A DNA stretch of 64,000 nt from Paraburkholderia saeva (GCF_907164555.1 NZ_CAJQZC010000008.1:237912-301911); one strand, 5' to 3'; counted from the stretch's first letter, positions 16,849 through 26,219 are shown. A program made the numbers and translations. The notes: a model not told the origin generated them from the sequence alone.

Positions 16849-18222
16849 ATGGTACAGCGCACCTTGATTCGTAACGCGAGCGTGATCAGTGTGGACCTGG
16901 CGATCGGTAACGTCGACAACTGCGACGTGCTGATCGAAGACACGAAAATACGCGCGGTCGGGCGTGGACTCGACGCGGGCGGTGCCGAAACCGTCGACGG
17001 CACGGGCACGATCGTGATGCCGGGCATGGTCGACACGCACCGGCACATCTGGCAGACGACGCTGCGCAACATCGCGGCGGACTGGACGCTCGACCAGTAC
17101 TTCGCGGGCGTGCGCGGCCAGCTCGGCGAGCACTTCCGCGCGGAGGACATCTACATCGCCAATCTCGCGGGCGCGTACGAAGCGCTGAACGGCGGTGTGA
17201 CGACGGTGCTCGACTGGTCGCACAACATGAATACGCCCGGGCACACCGATGCGGCGGTCGAGGCGCTGAAGGCGTCGCGCGGACGTTTCGTCATGTGCTA
17301 CGGCAACTCGAACGAAGAATGGCTGCCGGTCAGCAATCTGCCGACTTCGCAGGACGTGCGGCGCGTCAAGCTGCAGCACTTCTCGTCGTCGGACGATCTG
17401 GTGCAGCTCGGCATGGCATTGCGCGGCCCGCAGTACGCCACCGAGGCCGTCACGCGCGACGACTGGGCGCTCGCACGTGAGCTCGATGCGCTGATTTCGG
17501 TTCATGTCGGCGATGGCGCGTGGGGCAAGGGGCGTCCGGTCGCGTGGCTGGCGGAGAACGGACTGCTCGGCGAAGACGTGATCTGTTCGCATTGCAATTC
17601 GCTCGCCGACGACGAGTTCCAGTTGATGGCCGACTCGGGATGCTCGGCTTCGATGACGCCCGAAATCGAATTGCAGATGGGGCACGGCTGGCCGGTGACC
17701 GGCAGGCTGCTGAAGGTGGGCATGCGCCCGACGCTCGGCATCGACATCGCGACCTGCAACAGCGGCCATCTGTTTCAGGTGATGCGCACGGTGCTGCTCG
17801 TCGAACGCGCTTGGGCGCACGACCGCGCGGACCGCGGCGGCTATTCGGTGGAACGCCTGCCGGTCGATACGCAGGACGCGATCGAGTTCGCAACGATCAA
17901 CGGCGCGAAGGCACTGCGGCTCGACAGCCGGATCGGGTCGCTGACCCCGGGCAAGGACGCCGACATCGTGATGATCCGTGCGGACAACCTCGAAATGGCG
18001 CCGCTGAATAACCCGGTCGGCGCGGTGGTCCTCGCGGGGCATCCGGGGCTTGTCGATACCGTGTGGGTGGCCGGGCGCGTGGTCAAGCGCGGCGGCAGGC
18101 TGACCGGCATCGACGAGCGCAAGGTGCTTGGCGAGCTGAACCGCTCGCGCGACTACGTGTTGTCGAAAGCGGGTGTGAAGCCGGGCGAGCGCTTCATTCC
18201 CGCGCCGTATCAGGCACGCTGA
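16849..18222 (+). CDS. Amidohydrolase (ATZ/TRZ-type metal-dependent hydrolase)
   Basis: 457 residues. Metal ligands are visible as 'VDTHRHIWQ' (H64, H66), 'ISVHVGDG', 'VICSHCNSL' and the Asp of 'TLGIDIATCNSGH'. This suits a mononuclear deaminase or dechlorinase-like enzyme (chlorohydrolase, cytosine-deaminase clan). The C-terminal 'GSLTPGKDADIVMIRADN' is typical. I start at ATG 16849, 5 nt after GGAGG; two more ATGs lie just upstream. The context suggests removal of an amino or other leaving group from a ring compound; the substrate is unknown. Confidence 0.85.
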   Translation: MVQRTLIRNASVISVDLAIGNVDNCDVLIEDTKIRAVGRGLDAGGAETVDGTGTIVMPGMVDTHRHIWQTTLRNIAADWTLDQYFAGVRGQLGEHFRAEDIYIANLAGAYEALNGGVTTVLDWSHNMNTPGHTDAAVEALKASRGRFVMCYGNSNEEWLPVSNLPTSQDVRRVKLQHFSSSDDLVQLGMALRGPQYATEAVTRDDWALARELDALISVHVGDGAWGKGRPVAWLAENGLLGEDVICSHCNSLADDEFQLMADSGCSASMTPEIELQMGHGWPVTGRLLKVGMRPTLGIDIATCNSGHLFQVMRTVLLVERAWAHDRADRGGYSVERLPVDTQDAIEFATINGAKALRLDSRIGSLTPGKDADIVMIRADNLEMAPLNNPVGAVVLAGHPGLVDTVWVAGRVVKRGGRLTGIDERKVLGELNRSRDYVLSKAGVKPGERFIPAPYQAR

Positions 18223-18261
18223 ATGTGCCGGGTGGCTTGAACAGTCGATAAGGGGGACAGC

Positions 18262-19968
18262 GTGGAACCAGCAGGAACGGATTTTCTCGTAGTGGGCGCC
18301 GGGAGTGCCGGCGCGGCATTGGCCGCGCGGCTTTCGGCGGATCGCGTGCATCGCGTCGTCCTCGTCGAGGCCGGCGACGACACGCCGCCCGGCGCGACGC
18401 CCGCGGACATCGAAGACACGTTTCCGCGTTCCACGCTCAATCCGCACTACTTCTGGCCGGGACTGGAAGCGACTGCGGTGGCCGGAGCGGCACCGCGCCT
18501 GTATCCGCAGGCGCGCGTGATGGGCGGAGGTTCTAGCATCATGGGAATGTTCGCATTGCGCGGACTGCCCTCCGATTACGCGCGCTGGACGGCGAACGGG
18601 GCACGCGGCTTTGGCTGGGACGAGGTCGCCGCGTGCTTCGAAAAAGTCGAGAACGACCTGGACCGTCCAATGGGCGGCGCACCGCGCGGCGCATGTCCGG
18701 TCAGCCGGACGCCGCGCGCGCAATGGCCGGAATTCGTGCGGCGCATGGAGCACGCAGCGGCCGGTCTCGGCTTCCCGTTTGCTGAGGACATCAACACGAC
18801 GGCCGGCGACGGTTTCTTTGCCATGCCCGCAAGCTGCGATGCCCACGCGCGCTCGTCGAGCGCGCGGTGCTATCTGACCCGCGAAGTGCGCGCGCGGGAG
18901 AACCTCACGATCCTGTCAGGTACCTGCGTGACGTCGCTGCGATTCGACGGGCGCCGCGTGACAGGTGTCAATGCGATCCGCACTGGCGAAACGTTCGCGC
19001 TCGACGCGCGTGAAGTCGTCCTGAGCGGGGGCGCGATCCATTCACCCGCAATCCTGATGCGTTCGGGCATCGGTGCGGCGGACGATCTTTCGCGGCTCGG
19101 CATCCAGCCAGTGGCAGACCTGCGCGGCGTCGGACGCAACCTGCAGAACCATGCGTACCAGTTCTTCGCGCTGACGCTGCCACCCGGGGCCCGTCTCGCG
19201 GCGCACGTGCGCCGCTTCGCGGTCGCCGGCCTGCGTGCGTCGTCGGGGCTGCCAGGCTGTCCGGACGGCGACCTGATGCTGTTCATGCTGGGGCGCGTGA
19301 GCCCGCGATCGTTCGGCACCGATGTGGCGATGGTCGGCTCTGCGCTATACACGCCGTTCTCCACCGGCGCGGTGACGCTTGCGAGCGCGAGTCCGCACGT
19401 CAATCCACGCATCGACTTTCGCATGCTCGACGACCCGCGCGACGCTCCGCGCGTCCTGAAGGCGGCGCGGCTCGCCGAGCGGCTGTTGCGCGATCCGGCG
19501 GTGGCAGCGAGCTACAACGAAGCGTTCCTGTTACCCGCAGGTCTGGCGCTCAGCCAGTTCAATCGCGGCGGCATGACCGGCGCACTGATCGCCGCGGGCG
19601 CAAAGGCCGCGCTCAATTCGCCCGGACCGGTCCGGCGGCGCGCGTTTGGTCTCGCATTTCCGGACGCGCGGCCGCTCGTCGGGCCGCACGGAAACGCAAA
19701 CCTCTCCGACGCAGACCTGATGTCGTCGATTGCGCCGATGGGTCATCCCGTGGGTACCTGCGCGATGGGAAGCGAACGCGATCCGCTGGTGGTTGTGGAC
19801 GACAACTATCGGGTTCATGGCATGGCCGGCCTGCGGGTCGTGGATGCGTCGGTGATGCCGGCGATCCCGAGCGCGAACACCTTCCTGCCGACAGTGATGC
19901 TTGCCGAACACGCGGCGGCCCGAATCCTCGGCGTGCCGGTCGACACCGCCTTCGCCGAAGTGCACTGA
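18262..19968 (+). CDS. GMC-family FAD-dependent alcohol oxidoreductase (GMC 1)
   Basis: 568 residues starting at GTG 18262 after AAGGGGGACAG. FAD site 'FLVVGAGSAGAALAARLSAD', the GMC signature 'ARVMGGGSSIMGMFALRG', and the C-terminal active-site region 'SIAPMGHPVGTCAMGSERDP' with the catalytic His. 'VVDASVMPAIPSANTFLPTV' closes the FAD domain. The electron acceptor is probably a quinone or carrier rather than known here. It is the last gene of the first GntR-controlled block. Confidence 0.9.
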   Translation: MEPAGTDFLVVGAGSAGAALAARLSADRVHRVVLVEAGDDTPPGATPADIEDTFPRSTLNPHYFWPGLEATAVAGAAPRLYPQARVMGGGSSIMGMFALRGLPSDYARWTANGARGFGWDEVAACFEKVENDLDRPMGGAPRGACPVSRTPRAQWPEFVRRMEHAAAGLGFPFAEDINTTAGDGFFAMPASCDAHARSSSARCYLTREVRARENLTILSGTCVTSLRFDGRRVTGVNAIRTGETFALDAREVVLSGGAIHSPAILMRSGIGAADDLSRLGIQPVADLRGVGRNLQNHAYQFFALTLPPGARLAAHVRRFAVAGLRASSGLPGCPDGDLMLFMLGRVSPRSFGTDVAMVGSALYTPFSTGAVTLASASPHVNPRIDFRMLDDPRDAPRVLKAARLAERLLRDPAVAASYNEAFLLPAGLALSQFNRGGMTGALIAAGAKAALNSPGPVRRRAFGLAFPDARPLVGPHGNANLSDADLMSSIAPMGHPVGTCAMGSERDPLVVVDDNYRVHGMAGLRVVDASVMPAIPSANTFLPTVMLAEHAAARILGVPVDTAFAEVH

Positions 19969-20020
19969 GCCCTCCGGCTCGGGTTCGGAACCGGAACGCC
20001 TGATGGTCCAGGGTATATCC

Positions 20021-20036
20021 GAATGTTCGAACATTC
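20021..20036. promoter_or_regulatory. GntR operator, copy 2
   Basis: Perfect 16-bp palindrome GAATGTTCGAACATTC in the 157-bp gap between GMC 1 and the CoA ligase, 89 bp before the ligase ATG. The inner 14 bp equal the copy at 15213. An AT-rich stretch follows immediately, so the site may overlap a promoter. It links the two blocks into one regulon. Confidence 0.82.
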
Positions 20037-20125
20037 ACATAATTAAGTATTCTTGTCTTTATGGACTGAACGACTGTCGCTACGCGCGGCCCGATCCGTC
20101 CATTTCATTCCGGGAGAAAGTCCGT

Positions 20126-21622
20126 ATGTACCCAGTTGATTTCCTTTGGCGCGCGGCGCATCGGCATCCGAACCGGATCGCCGTGGTGAGTCCTTCCGGC
20201 GACCTGACGTTCGGCGCGCTCGCGGCGCAGGTGCTGGCACGTGCGGCGGCGCTATCGCGTCTCGATCCGCTGCCGCGCAGCCGCGTCTGCGTCGGCGCCG
20301 CGAACAGCGTGGATCACCTCGTGGCGATTCTTGCCATCCTCGCCGCAGGCAAGGTGTGGGTGCCGCTCAACCCGCGCAACGGCGATCCGGAGTTGCGGCG
20401 CATCGTCGAGTTTGTTGGGCCGTCGCTGGTGCTCGCCGACGCCGCCATGCTTGAGCGTCTCGCGGGCGTGCCGGCGCCGCTGCGTCCGCTGGACGACCTG
20501 ACGCGCAACGCCGGCGATACCGGCGCGGTCGCGTTCGGCCCGTATGCCCGTGGTGGCGTGAGCCTCGAGGATGCGCAGGCGATCAAGTTTACGGGTGGCA
20601 CGACGGGATTTCCGAAGGGCGTGATCCAGCCGCTGCGCGCATGGAACGCAAACATCGCGACGCAGATTCACGAACTCGGTCTCACGCCCGACGATCGCTA
20701 TCTGGTCGCCGCGCCGCTTACGCACGGAACATCCACGTACATGCTGCCGTTGCTGGGTGCGGGCGGCGCGCTGATTTTTCCGGAGCATACGAAGCCCGCG
20801 GGCCTCCTCGATGCCGCCGCTGCGCACGACGCAACGATCTTCTTCGCACCGCCGACGCTGATCCTCGCGCTCGTGGATGAACAGCGCCGTGAGCCGCGAA
20901 GGCTCGCCGCCCTGCGCTATCTCGTCTACGGCGGCGCGCCGATGAGGCCCGAGCAGATTCGCGCTGCGCAGGCGGTGTTCGGACCCGTGCTGTGCACGTC
21001 GTTCGGTCAGACCGAAGCGCCGCAGATCATCACGTTCCTGCCCCCAGCGGGAATGACGGGCGAACATCTCGCGTCGGTGGGGCGGCCCTCGCTGATGACG
21101 CGCGTGGCTATCGTCGGCAAGGACGGCACACCGCTGCCGGTGGGCGCAGAAGGGGAAATCGCCGTGCGCGGCGACCTTGTGATGAGCGGCTACCTGAGCG
21201 CCGAAGAGGAGACACGCAAGACGCTCGTCGACGGCTGGCTGCGGACCGGCGATGCAGGCGTGTTTGACGAGCGCGGCTATCTGTTCCTGCGCGACCGGAT
21301 TCGCGACGTGATCATCACGGGCGGATTCAACGTCTATCCGGGCGACGTCGAGGTGGTGCTCTCGGCACATCCGGCGATCGCCGACTGTTCCGTGGTCGGC
21401 GTGCCCGATGAGAAGTGGGGCGAGGCAGTGCATGCGGCAGTGCAACTGCGCCCCGGTATGAGTGTCGATGTCGACGAGCTGATTGGCCTCGTCAAACGGG
21501 AACTCGGCTCGGTGAAAGCGCCGAAGCACGTTCATCTGTTCGAGTCGCTGCCGCGCAGCGCGGTTGGCAAGGTGCTCAAGCCCGCGATTCGCGAAGTGAT
21601 CGTCAACGAGCGGAGCCACTGA
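20126..21622 (+). CDS. Acyl/aryl-CoA synthetase (AMP-forming)
   Basis: 498 residues, ANL superfamily. Motif A3 'IKFTGGTTGFPKGV', A5 'CTSFGQTEAPQI', A8 hinge 'LRDRIRDVIITGGFNVYPGD' and the A10 lysine in 'PRSAVGKVLKPAI' are all present. It should activate a carboxylic acid as its CoA thioester. The start at 20126 follows GGGAGAAAG; longer in-frame extensions run back into GMC 1. First gene after operator copy 2, and coupled by a 1-bp overlap to the citryl-CoA lyase gene. Confidence 0.9.
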   Translation: MYPVDFLWRAAHRHPNRIAVVSPSGDLTFGALAAQVLARAAALSRLDPLPRSRVCVGAANSVDHLVAILAILAAGKVWVPLNPRNGDPELRRIVEFVGPSLVLADAAMLERLAGVPAPLRPLDDLTRNAGDTGAVAFGPYARGGVSLEDAQAIKFTGGTTGFPKGVIQPLRAWNANIATQIHELGLTPDDRYLVAAPLTHGTSTYMLPLLGAGGALIFPEHTKPAGLLDAAAAHDATIFFAPPTLILALVDEQRREPRRLAALRYLVYGGAPMRPEQIRAAQAVFGPVLCTSFGQTEAPQIITFLPPAGMTGEHLASVGRPSLMTRVAIVGKDGTPLPVGAEGEIAVRGDLVMSGYLSAEEETRKTLVDGWLRTGDAGVFDERGYLFLRDRIRDVIITGGFNVYPGDVEVVLSAHPAIADCSVVGVPDEKWGEAVHAAVQLRPGMSVDVDELIGLVKRELGSVKAPKHVHLFESLPRSAVGKVLKPAIREVIVNERSH

Positions 21623-22419
21623 TGGACGCACCACATCCAAAATCGACGGCCCCGCGCACGTCGCTGTGTCACTACACCACGGGCGCCGTTTACTACGGCG
21701 AAGATGATCTGGTGGGCGATCTGCTGGGCCGCGCGAGTTTTGTCGACGTGTTCATGAAGCAGACCTTCGGCAGGATGCCGACTGCCGCCGAGCGCCGTAT
21801 TGTCGACGCGGTGCTGGTCACGCTGATGGAACACGGCATGACGCCGAGCGTCATCGCCACGCGGATGATCTACGCAAGCTCGCCTGAGAATCTGCAGGCC
21901 GGTGTCGCGGCCGGCCTGCTGGCGGTCGCGAGCCGCTTTGTCGGCACGATGGAGCCCGCTGCGGAACTGCTTGAGCGGATCGTCGCGGCAGCCGGAAACG
22001 GCGCTGCCGAAGCGCAGCGCATCGCGACGGACTACCGTGCGCGGCGCGAGGCGGTACCCGGTTTCGGCCATCATTTGCACAAGCCGGACGACCCGCGTGC
22101 CGTCGCGCTGCTGCAACTGGCCCGCGACGGCGGCACTTTCGGCGCGCGCTGCGTGGCGCTCGAACAGCTTGCCGCCGAAGTGGATGCGGCAGCCGGACGT
22201 CACATCACGATCAATGCGACCGGTGCGGTGGCGGCGGTGCTTGGCGACATCGGCATTCCGGCGGCGTTGATGCGCGGCTTTGCGGTGTTGAGCCGTGCGG
22301 CTGGCCTGATCGCCCATATCGCGGAGGAACAGCGCGAGCCTTCGGGCCGCTTTATCTGGGACCTGATCGACCGTGCAATGACACCCGAACGACAGGCCAA
22401 CGAACAGGGCGCCGTCTGA
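21622..22419 (+). CDS. Citryl-CoA lyase-like protein (small citrate synthase fold)
   Basis: 265 residues, about two-thirds the length of citrate synthase. The 'VPGFGHHLHKPDDPRAVAL' segment corresponds to the GHP-type active-site loop and 'TINATGAVAAVLGDIGIP' to the late catalytic region. Its start overlaps the ligase stop (TGATG), suggesting translational coupling. Such short homologues are annotated citryl-CoA lyases; beside a CoA ligase, a retro-Claisen cleavage of a CoA-activated intermediate is plausible (inference). Confidence 0.8.
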   Translation: MDAPHPKSTAPRTSLCHYTTGAVYYGEDDLVGDLLGRASFVDVFMKQTFGRMPTAAERRIVDAVLVTLMEHGMTPSVIATRMIYASSPENLQAGVAAGLLAVASRFVGTMEPAAELLERIVAAAGNGAAEAQRIATDYRARREAVPGFGHHLHKPDDPRAVALLQLARDGGTFGARCVALEQLAAEVDAAAGRHITINATGAVAAVLGDIGIPAALMRGFAVLSRAAGLIAHIAEEQREPSGRFIWDLIDRAMTPERQANEQGAV

Positions 22420-22514
22420 CAATGTACACAGACGGGCGGTATGTGACACCGCACGGACGAGTTTCGCCAATGCCACGTCAAGCCGCCCATCACATCAATC
22501 AAGGAATGCAAGTC

Positions 22515-23573
22515 ATGCAGTCATTCGTGCACGAAGCCCATGCAACCCGGATTGTATTCGGCGCCGGCAGTCGTCAGTTTTTGCCGCGTGAACTCGACCG
22601 GTCGGGGATGCGGCGCGTACTCGTGCTGACCACGCCCGAGCAGGCGCCACTTGGCGAAGAGATCGCCGGGATTCTTGGCGAACGTAGTGCGGGTGTGCTC
22701 GCCAGTGCGGTCATGCACGTGCCGGCGTCTGTTGCACGCAGTGCGACAGACGCCGCCCGGCGACTCGGTGCCGATGGCTGCGTCGCGGCCGGCGGCGGTT
22801 CGGCGATCGGTCTCGCGAAGGCAATCGCGCTGGAATCCGGTCTGCCGGTCGTCGCGTTGCCGACAACCTACGCCGGCTCCGAAATGACGCCGTTGTACGG
22901 CATCACCGAAGACGGCATCAAGAAGACCGGGCGCGACTGGCGCGTGCTGCCTCGTCACGTCATCTACGACGCCGAACTGACGCTCGCGCTGCCCGTAACC
23001 CTGAGCATGACGAGCGGCATGAATGCGATCGCGCACGCGGCCGAGGCGCTGTACGCGCAGGACGGCAATCCGGTCTACAGCCTGATGGCCGAGGAGGGCA
23101 TTCGTGCGCTCGCGCATGCGCTGCCGCGTCTGCGAAATGCGCCCGCCGATCTCGACGCGCGCAGCGACGCGCAATATGGCGCATGGTTGTGCGGCACGGT
23201 ACTCGGCAACGTCCAGATGGGGCTGCACCACAAGCTGTGCCATACGCTCGGCGGCAGTTTCAATCTGCCTCACGCGGAAGTGCACGCGGTCGTCCTGCCG
23301 TATGCTCTCGCATATAACGCGGAGGCGGCGCCGCACGCGATCGCTCGCATTGCACGCGCGCTCGGACGTCCTGACGCAGTCGCCGGGCTTCATGCTCTCG
23401 GCCAGTCGCTGGGCGTGCCGCGTTCGCTGCGGGAGCTTGGCATGCCGGCCGACGCGCTCGACCGCGCCGCGGATCTCGCGGCGCAAACACCCTATCCGAA
23501 TCCGCGACCACTCGAACGCGGAGCGATCCGCGCGCTGCTACAGCGTGCTTATGAAGGCGCAGCGCCCGGTTGA
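22515..23573 (+). CDS. Maleylacetate reductase
   Basis: 352 residues, iron-containing alcohol-dehydrogenase fold. NAD(P) motif 'CVAAGGGSAIGLAKAIAL', the 'VALPTTYAGSEMTPLYGITE' segment and 'MGLHHKLCHTLGGSFNLPHA' are typical of maleylacetate reductases, which convert maleylacetate to 3-oxoadipate. Start ATG 22515 (MQSFVHEAHAT) matches the family N-terminus and follows AAGGA; a longer frame begins at 22422. It pairs logically with the hydroxyquinol dioxygenase gene downstream. Confidence 0.93.
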   Translation: MQSFVHEAHATRIVFGAGSRQFLPRELDRSGMRRVLVLTTPEQAPLGEEIAGILGERSAGVLASAVMHVPASVARSATDAARRLGADGCVAAGGGSAIGLAKAIALESGLPVVALPTTYAGSEMTPLYGITEDGIKKTGRDWRVLPRHVIYDAELTLALPVTLSMTSGMNAIAHAAEALYAQDGNPVYSLMAEEGIRALAHALPRLRNAPADLDARSDAQYGAWLCGTVLGNVQMGLHHKLCHTLGGSFNLPHAEVHAVVLPYALAYNAEAAPHAIARIARALGRPDAVAGLHALGQSLGVPRSLRELGMPADALDRAADLAAQTPYPNPRPLERGAIRALLQRAYEGAAPG

Positions 23574-23674
23574 ACCGCGCGCGCCCTGATCTGGAACCTG
23601 GCCGACCGGCAAACCGATGTATTACGCGATCCCGGTCATGCAACACCTGTGAATTAGAACGCGATGGAGACGCT

Positions 23675-24541
23675 ATGAGAAACATGACTGAAACTGAACT
23701 GACGGAAGTGGTGCTTGAACGATACGCGAGCACGCCGGATGCGCGCCTGTGTACCGTCCTGAATTCGCTGATCCGCCATCTGCACGCGTTCGTGCGCGAC
23801 GTGCGCCTGACCGAGGCCGAATGGATCGCTGGAATCGAGTTTCTGACGAGGACAGGCCAGATCAGCGATAACAAGCGCCAGGAGATGATCCTGCTGTCCG
23901 ACAACCTCGGCGTTTCCGCGCTTGTCAACATGCTCAGTGCCGGCGTCGAAGAGGGCGCGACGGAATCGACGGTGCTCGGACCGTTTTATGTGCCGGGCTC
24001 CCCCGAGCGCCAATGGGGCGAATCGGTGCTGCTGCGTGAGGGCGACGACACGCCACTCGTGATTCACGGCCGGGTGACCGACGCTAACGGAGAGCCGGTG
24101 CCCGACGCGACGATCGAAATCTGGCAGACCGACGCGAACGGTATGTACGATATCCAGGACACGTCGCAACCTGAGGACAACCTGCGTGGCTGGTATCGCG
24201 CGAGGCCGGACGGCGCATTTCTCATGAAAACCATCCGGCCCACTTCGTATCCGATCCCGACGGACGGCCCGGTCGGCGAGTTGCTGCGCGCAACGGCGCG
24301 GCATCCGTTTCGTCCCGCTCACCTGCATGCGATCGTGTCGGCGCCCGGCTTCAGGAAGCTCACCACGCATCTCTTCGACGCCGAAGACACCTATCTCGAT
24401 TCGGACGTGGTGTTCGCAGTGAAGTCGTCGCTGATCCGCGAGTTCAGGCGCAACGATTCGCCTGACGCGGCGGAGCAGTTTGGTGTTCGCGGACCCTTCT
24501 GGGAACTGGCGAACGACTTCGTACTCACCCGGTTGGAATAG
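23675..24541 (+). CDS. Hydroxyquinol 1,2-dioxygenase (intradiol)
   Basis: 288 residues. An N-terminal linker helix domain precedes the catalytic barrel. The Fe(III) ligands appear as Tyr in 'TVLGPFYVPGSP', Tyr in 'LRGWYRARPDG', and two His in 'HPFRPAHLHAIVSAPGF'. Length and the 'GVEEGATESTVLGPFY' context favour hydroxyquinol over catechol dioxygenases. The product maleylacetate is the substrate of the reductase just upstream. ATG 23675 with GGAG is preferred over the in-frame start at 23570. Confidence 0.93.
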   Translation: MRNMTETELTEVVLERYASTPDARLCTVLNSLIRHLHAFVRDVRLTEAEWIAGIEFLTRTGQISDNKRQEMILLSDNLGVSALVNMLSAGVEEGATESTVLGPFYVPGSPERQWGESVLLREGDDTPLVIHGRVTDANGEPVPDATIEIWQTDANGMYDIQDTSQPEDNLRGWYRARPDGAFLMKTIRPTSYPIPTDGPVGELLRATARHPFRPAHLHAIVSAPGFRKLTTHLFDAEDTYLDSDVVFAVKSSLIREFRRNDSPDAAEQFGVRGPFWELANDFVLTRLE

Positions 24542-24545
24542 CACC

Positions 24546-24887
24546 ATGTTCGTCGCCGTTATCACGAGGGATCATCCTGGCAGCACTGCGCTAAGGGCAC
24601 AAACGAAGGGGCGCCATGTCGTGCATCTCGATGCTGCCGCCGACGGCTTGCGGGTGCTTCAGACCGGACCGCTGCTCGATGAAACGGGCGCCGAGGTGGG
24701 CTCGTTGCTGATACTTGAGGCCGGCTCGATCGACGCTGTACAGGTCTTCATGAAGGCAGATCCCTATACACAGGCTGGACTGACAGCGCAGATGGAGATC
24801 CGCGAGTGGGCATGGCGTCGCGGGAACCCGTATCTGGCGGGCAGCGCGAAAGGAAAGCCCACGGCGGGCGCGCAGGAGAGAGGGTAA
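24546..24887 (+). CDS. YciI-like protein
   Basis: 113 residues, YCII-related fold: 'MFVAVITRDHPGS', 'VLQTGPLLDETGAEVGSLLI', 'VQVFMKADPYTQAGL'. Homologues have ring- or lactone-handling roles in some chloroaromatic pathways, but most are uncharacterised. It begins 4 bp after the dioxygenase stop and overlaps the next start by one base (TAATG), so it is firmly in this operon. Confidence 0.85.
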   Translation: MFVAVITRDHPGSTALRAQTKGRHVVHLDAAADGLRVLQTGPLLDETGAEVGSLLILEAGSIDAVQVFMKADPYTQAGLTAQMEIREWAWRRGNPYLAGSAKGKPTAGAQERG

Positions 24888-25765
24888 TGAACATTTTATG
24901 GCTGGGCTTCGGCAAGATGGGCGAACCGATGGCCGCGCGGGTCGCGGCGGCCGGACACGTCGTGCATGTATTCGATGTCAGCGAGGCGCGTCGCGCTGTC
25001 GCGCGCGGTCTGAATCTCGACGTCGTCACTTCGCTTGACGACGCGGTGGCCGATGCGGACGCGATCATCAGTTCGCTCCCCAACGACGCCGTTGCATTGC
25101 ACATCCTGGCCGGCGAAGAAAGCGCGCTGCGGTACGCGAAACCGGGTGCGCTCCTGATCGAGACCAGCACCATTTCGGTCGCCGCTTCCGCTGCCATCGC
25201 GAAGCGTGCTGCCGCGCAGGAGATGGGCTACCTGCGTGCTCCGGTTTCCGGGTCGGTCGCGGCCGCGGCGAACGGCGCGTTGACGACATTCATGTCGGGT
25301 CCCGAAGCAGCGGTCGAGCGGGGCCGGCCGATCGTCTCGGCATGGGCCTCGACGATCCGCGTGGTGGGCGACGCGGAGCAGGCCCGCGTGATGAAGCTTG
25401 CCGTCAATCTGATGGTGACCACACTCGTCGCGAGTCTGGGCGAGGCGTACGCACTCTGCACGAAGGGCGGCATCGAGCCGAAGGTCGCGCTCGACGCCAT
25501 CAGCGCGAGCGCCATTGGCTCGCCGCATCTGAAAGTGAAGGCCGATGCGCTCGAGCGACTCGACTTCACGCCTGCCTTCACCGTTGTGCAGATGCGCAAG
25601 GACCTGCGGCTGATTACCGACGGCGCCCGCGATCTGACGGTACCGATCCTGCTGGGAACAGCGGTCGAGCAGATCATGGCCGCCGCCGAAGCCTCCGGCC
25701 TGGGTGACGAAGACTACCTCGCCTGCGCGAAGGTGATCGCCGGGCTCTCGGGTCTGAAAATCTAG
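24887..25765 (+). CDS. NAD(P)-dependent beta-hydroxyacid dehydrogenase (3-HIBADH family)
   Basis: 292 residues. The N-terminal Rossmann motif is 'MNILWLGFGKMGEPMAARVA'. The substrate signature segment reads 'YLRAPVSGSVAAAANGALTT', and the catalytic Lys is in 'ARVMKLAVNLMVTT'. The C-terminal helical domain ends 'LGDEDYLACAKVIAGLSGL'. It should oxidise or reduce a 3-hydroxyacid or tartronate-like intermediate. One-base overlap with the YciI gene. Confidence 0.9.
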   Translation: MNILWLGFGKMGEPMAARVAAAGHVVHVFDVSEARRAVARGLNLDVVTSLDDAVADADAIISSLPNDAVALHILAGEESALRYAKPGALLIETSTISVAASAAIAKRAAAQEMGYLRAPVSGSVAAAANGALTTFMSGPEAAVERGRPIVSAWASTIRVVGDAEQARVMKLAVNLMVTTLVASLGEAYALCTKGGIEPKVALDAISASAIGSPHLKVKADALERLDFTPAFTVVQMRKDLRLITDGARDLTVPILLGTAVEQIMAAAEASGLGDEDYLACAKVIAGLSGLKI

Positions 25766-25829
25766 CACGCATTGAAGACCGCCCCGGCGGCGAAGAAGCC
25801 GGTCGGTGTGTCCATCCAGGAGCAATAAA

Positions 25830-26219
25830 ATGAACCAATCAGATCAGGCGGTCGAAGCGGTCCGGCAACTCGAAGACGAGCGATATGCGGCAATGCTGGG
25901 CAAGGATATTGCCGTGCTCGACCGTCTACTGGACGACAAGCTCGTCTACATGCACTCGACCGGCGTCGCCGACACGAAATCCAGCTATATCGAAGGCCTG
26001 CGCACGGGCGTCTGGGACTACCGCAGTATCGATCGCACGGAGATGCGATACCAGGTGGATGGCGATATCGTCCTCGTGTTCGGCAAACTGGCGATCAGCA
26101 TGATCACGCGTGGCGTGCATAAGGCGTTCGAGAGCCGCGCGCTCGCCGTGTGGGTCCGCAAGCCCGACGGCTGGCATCTGCTTGCCGTGCAGTCCGGCGC
26201 GATTCCGGTGGCGGCCTGA
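25830..26219 (+). CDS. NTF2-like (DUF4440/SnoaL-type) protein
   Basis: 129 residues with the cone fold pattern 'AVRQLEDERYAAMLGKDIAV', 'RLLDDKLVYMHSTGVADTKS' and 'ALAVWVRKPDGWHLLAVQSG'. Members may be isomerases, dehydratases or binding proteins. ATG 25830 after CCAGGAGC. Last gene of the second GntR block, 64 bp after the dehydrogenase. The following gap to 26465 shows no gene. Confidence 0.82.
   Translation: MNQSDQAVEAVRQLEDERYAAMLGKDIAVLDRLLDDKLVYMHSTGVADTKSSYIEGLRTGVWDYRSIDRTEMRYQVDGDIVLVFGKLAISMITRGVHKAFESRALAVWVRKPDGWHLLAVQSGAIPVAA

Noticed and set aside
16675..18846. 723-codon frame antisense to the amidohydrolase and GMC genes
   Set aside because: Both plus-strand genes have complete motifs and ribosome sites; the antisense product is low-complexity Arg/His-rich.
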